NCBI RefSeq assembly: GCF_938028825.1
Contig: NZ_CALIZP010000089.1
Location: 1-33,436, forward strand
Source of the DNA: an uncultured Cardiobacterium sp.
Lineage (GTDB): Bacteria > Pseudomonadota > Gammaproteobacteria > Cardiobacteriales > Cardiobacteriaceae
Direction: 5' to 3'
Length of the DNA stretch: 33,436 nt
Shown one piece after another: positions 31,355-33,436 of the stretch (positions are counted from its first letter, which is position 1; the number at the start of each line of letters is the position of its first letter). A program made the translations under genes and the position numbers. The notes beneath the pieces were generated by a model. That model did no database searches. It was not told where the DNA came from and saw only the letters and a list, made by a program, of their open reading frames with translations.

Positions 31355-32385
31355 ATACCGACCTCATCCAAAACTACCGCGACCCCGAACTCGACCTCGC
31401 CCCCTTCGCCGCTACCGGGGTCATCCAGACGAACGACGACGGCAGCCTCACCCTCGCCCCCGGCTTTCCCGCGCAACAAGAAGAACCCCGCTGGCGCGAC
31501 GCACTGGCCGCACTCGGCATCGACACCGCCCGTATCCGCTTCGACCACCACGTACGCGCCCACGCCAGCGGCATCAAAGCCCACCCGCAAATCAAAAACA
31601 TCATCGCTGTCGCCTCCGGCAAAGGCGGCGTCGGCAAATCCACCCTCTCCGTCAACCTCGCCATCGCCCTGCACCAAATTGGTGCGCGCACCGGCCTGCT
31701 GGATGCCGACATCTACGGCCCCAGCCAGGCGAGAATGCTCGGTGGCGCGACCCGCCCGACCAGTGAAGACGGCAAAACCATGCAGCCCGTCAACCGTCAC
31801 GGCATCCAGACCCTCTCCATCGGCGACCTCGTGGACGAAGACACCGCCATGATCTGGCGCGGCCCGATGATCAACCAAACCCTGCTGCAACTCTACCGCG
31901 AAACCCGCTGGCACGACCTTGACTACCTCATTATTGACCTGCCGCCCGGTACCGGCGACACCCAGCTTACCCTCGCCCAGCAAATCCCGGTCGCCGGCGC
32001 CGTCATCATCACCACCCCGCAGGACATCGCCCTACTCGACGCCAAAAAAGCCAAAACCATGTTCGACAAAGTGAACATCCCCATCCTTGGCCTCGTCGAA
32101 AACATGAGCGTGTACATCTGCCCGAACTGCGGCCATGAAGCGCACATCTTCGGCAAAGACGGCGGCAAGCTGCTCGCCGTCAGCCACCACATGCCCTACC
32201 TCGGCGACGTGCCGCTCGACATCCGCATCCGCGAAGAAACCGATAACGGCAACCCGACCACCGCCGCCGCACCGGAGAGCGACATCGCCCGCCGCTACCG
32301 CCGCATCGCCCTGCGCACCATGGCCAACCTCGCCGCAAGAGAAAGCGCCGCGCAGGCATTCCCCAACATCGTCGTCGAAAAATAA
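31351..32385 (+). CDS. apbC: Iron-sulfur cluster carrier protein ApbC/Mrp
   Basis: A cytoplasmic P-loop ATPase of the Mrp/NBP35 family that carries [4Fe-4S] clusters to target enzymes. The start, overlapping the aroE stop codon, gives 344 aa. The deviant Walker A is SGKGGVGKST (about 89-98), followed by LLDADIYGPSQARML, YLIIDLPPGTGDTQLTL and the cluster-binding CPNC (C257 and C260) in VYICPNCGHEAHIFG. The N-terminal DUF59-like domain is short and diverged (residues 1-80). The product of hemB next to an Fe-S carrier suggests a loose link between haem and Fe-S supply, but this is only an inference. Confidence 0.94.
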   Translation: MNTDLIQNYRDPELDLAPFAATGVIQTNDDGSLTLAPGFPAQQEEPRWRDALAALGIDTARIRFDHHVRAHASGIKAHPQIKNIIAVASGKGGVGKSTLSVNLAIALHQIGARTGLLDADIYGPSQARMLGGATRPTSEDGKTMQPVNRHGIQTLSIGDLVDEDTAMIWRGPMINQTLLQLYRETRWHDLDYLIIDLPPGTGDTQLTLAQQIPVAGAVIITTPQDIALLDAKKAKTMFDKVNIPILGLVENMSVYICPNCGHEAHIFGKDGGKLLAVSHHMPYLGDVPLDIRIREETDNGNPTTAAAPESDIARRYRRIALRTMANLAARESAAQAFPNIVVEK

Positions 32386-32555
32386 ACAGGACACCGCCCG
32401 CGCCGACGCACATTCACCGCCGCAAACCCGCCGCCTCGACTGCTCAGACCACAGAGCGCGTGAGCAACAAGCCGTCCACCCTGCGCAAGTCCGGCACCCC
32501 GCAGTGCGGCCGGATTATTCCATCTCACCAAACACAGTCTGAAGCGGCACGGTGC

Positions 32556-32584
32556 TAAACAGACCGGTCGCCGCCCCCTATAAT
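32556..32584 (+). promoter_or_regulatory. Putative sigma-70 promoter of the SDR gene
   Basis: A perfect -10 TATAAT (32579-32584) with a -35 like TAAACA (32556-32561) at 17 bp, 30 bp before the start codon. The rest of the 229-bp gap after apbC (32386-32555) shows only a weak GC hairpin near 32491-32515 and no ORF I can support. Confidence 0.6.
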
Positions 32585-32614
32585 CCCCCGCCGCACCAAC
32601 CACGGAGAACAACC

Positions 32615-33364
32615 ATGAACCACATCGAGAACAAAGTCGTCATCATCACCGGCGCCTCATCGGGCATCGGCGAAGCCACCGCCTACACGCTCGCCGAAGC
32701 AGGTGCCAAGCTGGTGCTGGGCGCGCGCCGCGAAGACAAACTCAAAACCATCGCCGCGAACATTCAGAACAAAGGCGGTGCGGCGGTTTACCGCGCAACC
32801 GATGTCGTCAATCCCGAAGACAGCAAAGCGCTGGTGCAACTCGCGCTCGACAGCTTCGGCAAAGTGGACGCTATCTTCCTCAACGCCGGGCTGATGCCGA
32901 GCTCGCCTTTTGCCGCGCTGGAAACCGCCAACTGGAACGCGATGGTGGACGTCAACATCAAAGGCGTCCTCAACGGCATCGCAGCCGTGCTGCCGACCTT
33001 CATTGCGCAAAAATCCGGGCATGTACTGGCGACCTCGTCGGTGGCGGGGCTGAAAGTCTATCCGGGCGGCGGCGTGTACTGCGGCACCAAATGGGCGGTC
33101 AAGGCCATCATGGAAGCGCTGCGCATGGAATCGGCCCAGGCGGGGACGAACATCCGCACCGCAACCCTCTACCCGGCGGCGGTGCAATCCGAACTGGTTG
33201 ATCACATCACCGACAGCACCACCTCCGGCGGCTACCGCCAACTCTACGATACCTACGAAATTCCCGCCGAACGGGTCGCCGGCGTGGTCGCCTTCGCCTT
33301 GAACCAGCCGGAGGACACCAATATCAGCGAGTTCACCATCGGCCCAACCACCCAGCCGTGGTAG
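32615..33364 (+). CDS. Short-chain dehydrogenase/reductase (classical SDR)
   Basis: A 249-aa NAD(P)-dependent oxidoreductase with unknown substrate. The cofactor loop is TGASSGIG (12-19), followed by GARRED, which suggests NADP(H) binding. Further motifs are NAG (90-92), catalytic Ser in ATSSVAG (141-142) and YCGTK (Y155, K159). The start with GGAG 7 bp upstream removes 21 unconserved codons. The C-terminus has ISEFTIGPTTQPW, as in the YdfG-like/clavulanate-type SDR group. It has its own promoter and appears monocistronic. Confidence 0.9.
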   Translation: MNHIENKVVIITGASSGIGEATAYTLAEAGAKLVLGARREDKLKTIAANIQNKGGAAVYRATDVVNPEDSKALVQLALDSFGKVDAIFLNAGLMPSSPFAALETANWNAMVDVNIKGVLNGIAAVLPTFIAQKSGHVLATSSVAGLKVYPGGGVYCGTKWAVKAIMEALRMESAQAGTNIRTATLYPAAVQSELVDHITDSTTSGGYRQLYDTYEIPAERVAGVVAFALNQPEDTNISEFTIGPTTQPW

Positions 33365-33382
33365 AGTCCCGCTGCCCATAAA

Positions 33383-33436
33383 TATAGTCGTTTCAAACAG
33401 GAATGAGACAAGGCGGCGAGCCGAAGACAGTACAGG
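33383..33436. repeat. MITE-like inverted-repeat element, cut by the window end
   Basis: It begins TATAGTCGTTTCAAACAGG and continues GAATGAGACAAGGCGGCGAG. In reverse-complement orientation this matches the copy at 13151-13256 at about nine of ten positions over 54 bp. It lies 18 bp after the SDR stop codon. The right half is outside the window. Confidence 0.8.

Noticed and set aside
1..33436. tRNA, rRNA, CRISPR array or known DNA uptake sequence
   Set aside because: No cloverleaf or rRNA sequence, no regularly spaced direct repeats and no repeated copies of the Neisseria GCCGTCTGAA or Pasteurellaceae AAGTGCGGT words were noticed on reading; this was by eye only.

Overview
This is a GC-rich chromosomal window of about 33.4 kb, densely coded on both strands. 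The proteins resemble those of Gammaproteobacteria: an E. coli-like PflB, RF3, MutS, MepA, RsmJ, YagU and a LivKHMGF transporter. A Mg-type HemB, a split two-subunit bacterioferritin and a small dispersed inverted-repeat element recall Neisseria-like genomes. A member of Cardiobacteriaceae (such as Cardiobacterium) would fit, but that is an inference from memory, not a search. No rRNA, tRNA or CRISPR array was seen.

Layout, left to right. The 3' end of pflB opens the window and ends at a strong terminator. Next comes prfC, followed after 13 bp by an AAA/ABC-type ATPase gene and a DUF4276 (TOPRIM-like) gene whose 3' end is out of frame. This pair looks like an OLD/AbiL/PARIS-style defence module riding on the prfC transcript. 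yagU follows, and its 3' end plus terminator is tandemly duplicated. mutS (minus) is divergent from thrC, which is followed by an OYE-family flavin oxidoreductase gene and a VOC-protein gene on the plus strand. On the minus strand lie an ATP-grasp gene, a DUF4304-like gene, and the pair bfrB/bfrA. In that pair one subunit has the ferroxidase site but not the haem methionine, and the other the reverse. cysN stands alone, without cysD. A complete branched-chain amino acid ABC operon livKHMGF follows, with a terminator-like hairpin between livK and livH, and then a convergent araC-type regulator.

In the right third, thiN-mepA-DUF1444 form a minus-strand operon. It is divergent from an O-methyltransferase gene, a YwqG/DUF1963 gene and rsmJ. 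Directly after the rsmJ stop codon is a scar made of two different IS5-family elements whose transposase pieces are fused in frame. A secreted DUF3298-like protein comes next, then the tightly overlapping operon hemB-aroE-apbC, and an SDR gene with a perfect -10 box.

A short inverted-repeat element (about 105 bp, ends TATAGTCGTTTCAA) occurs at 13151-13256, at 15985-16087, cut by the window edge at 33383, and as decayed remnants near 5521 and elsewhere. The best candidates for something new are the ATPase/DUF4276 pair with its frameshifted tail, the complementary bacterioferritin subunits, and the chimeric transposase.
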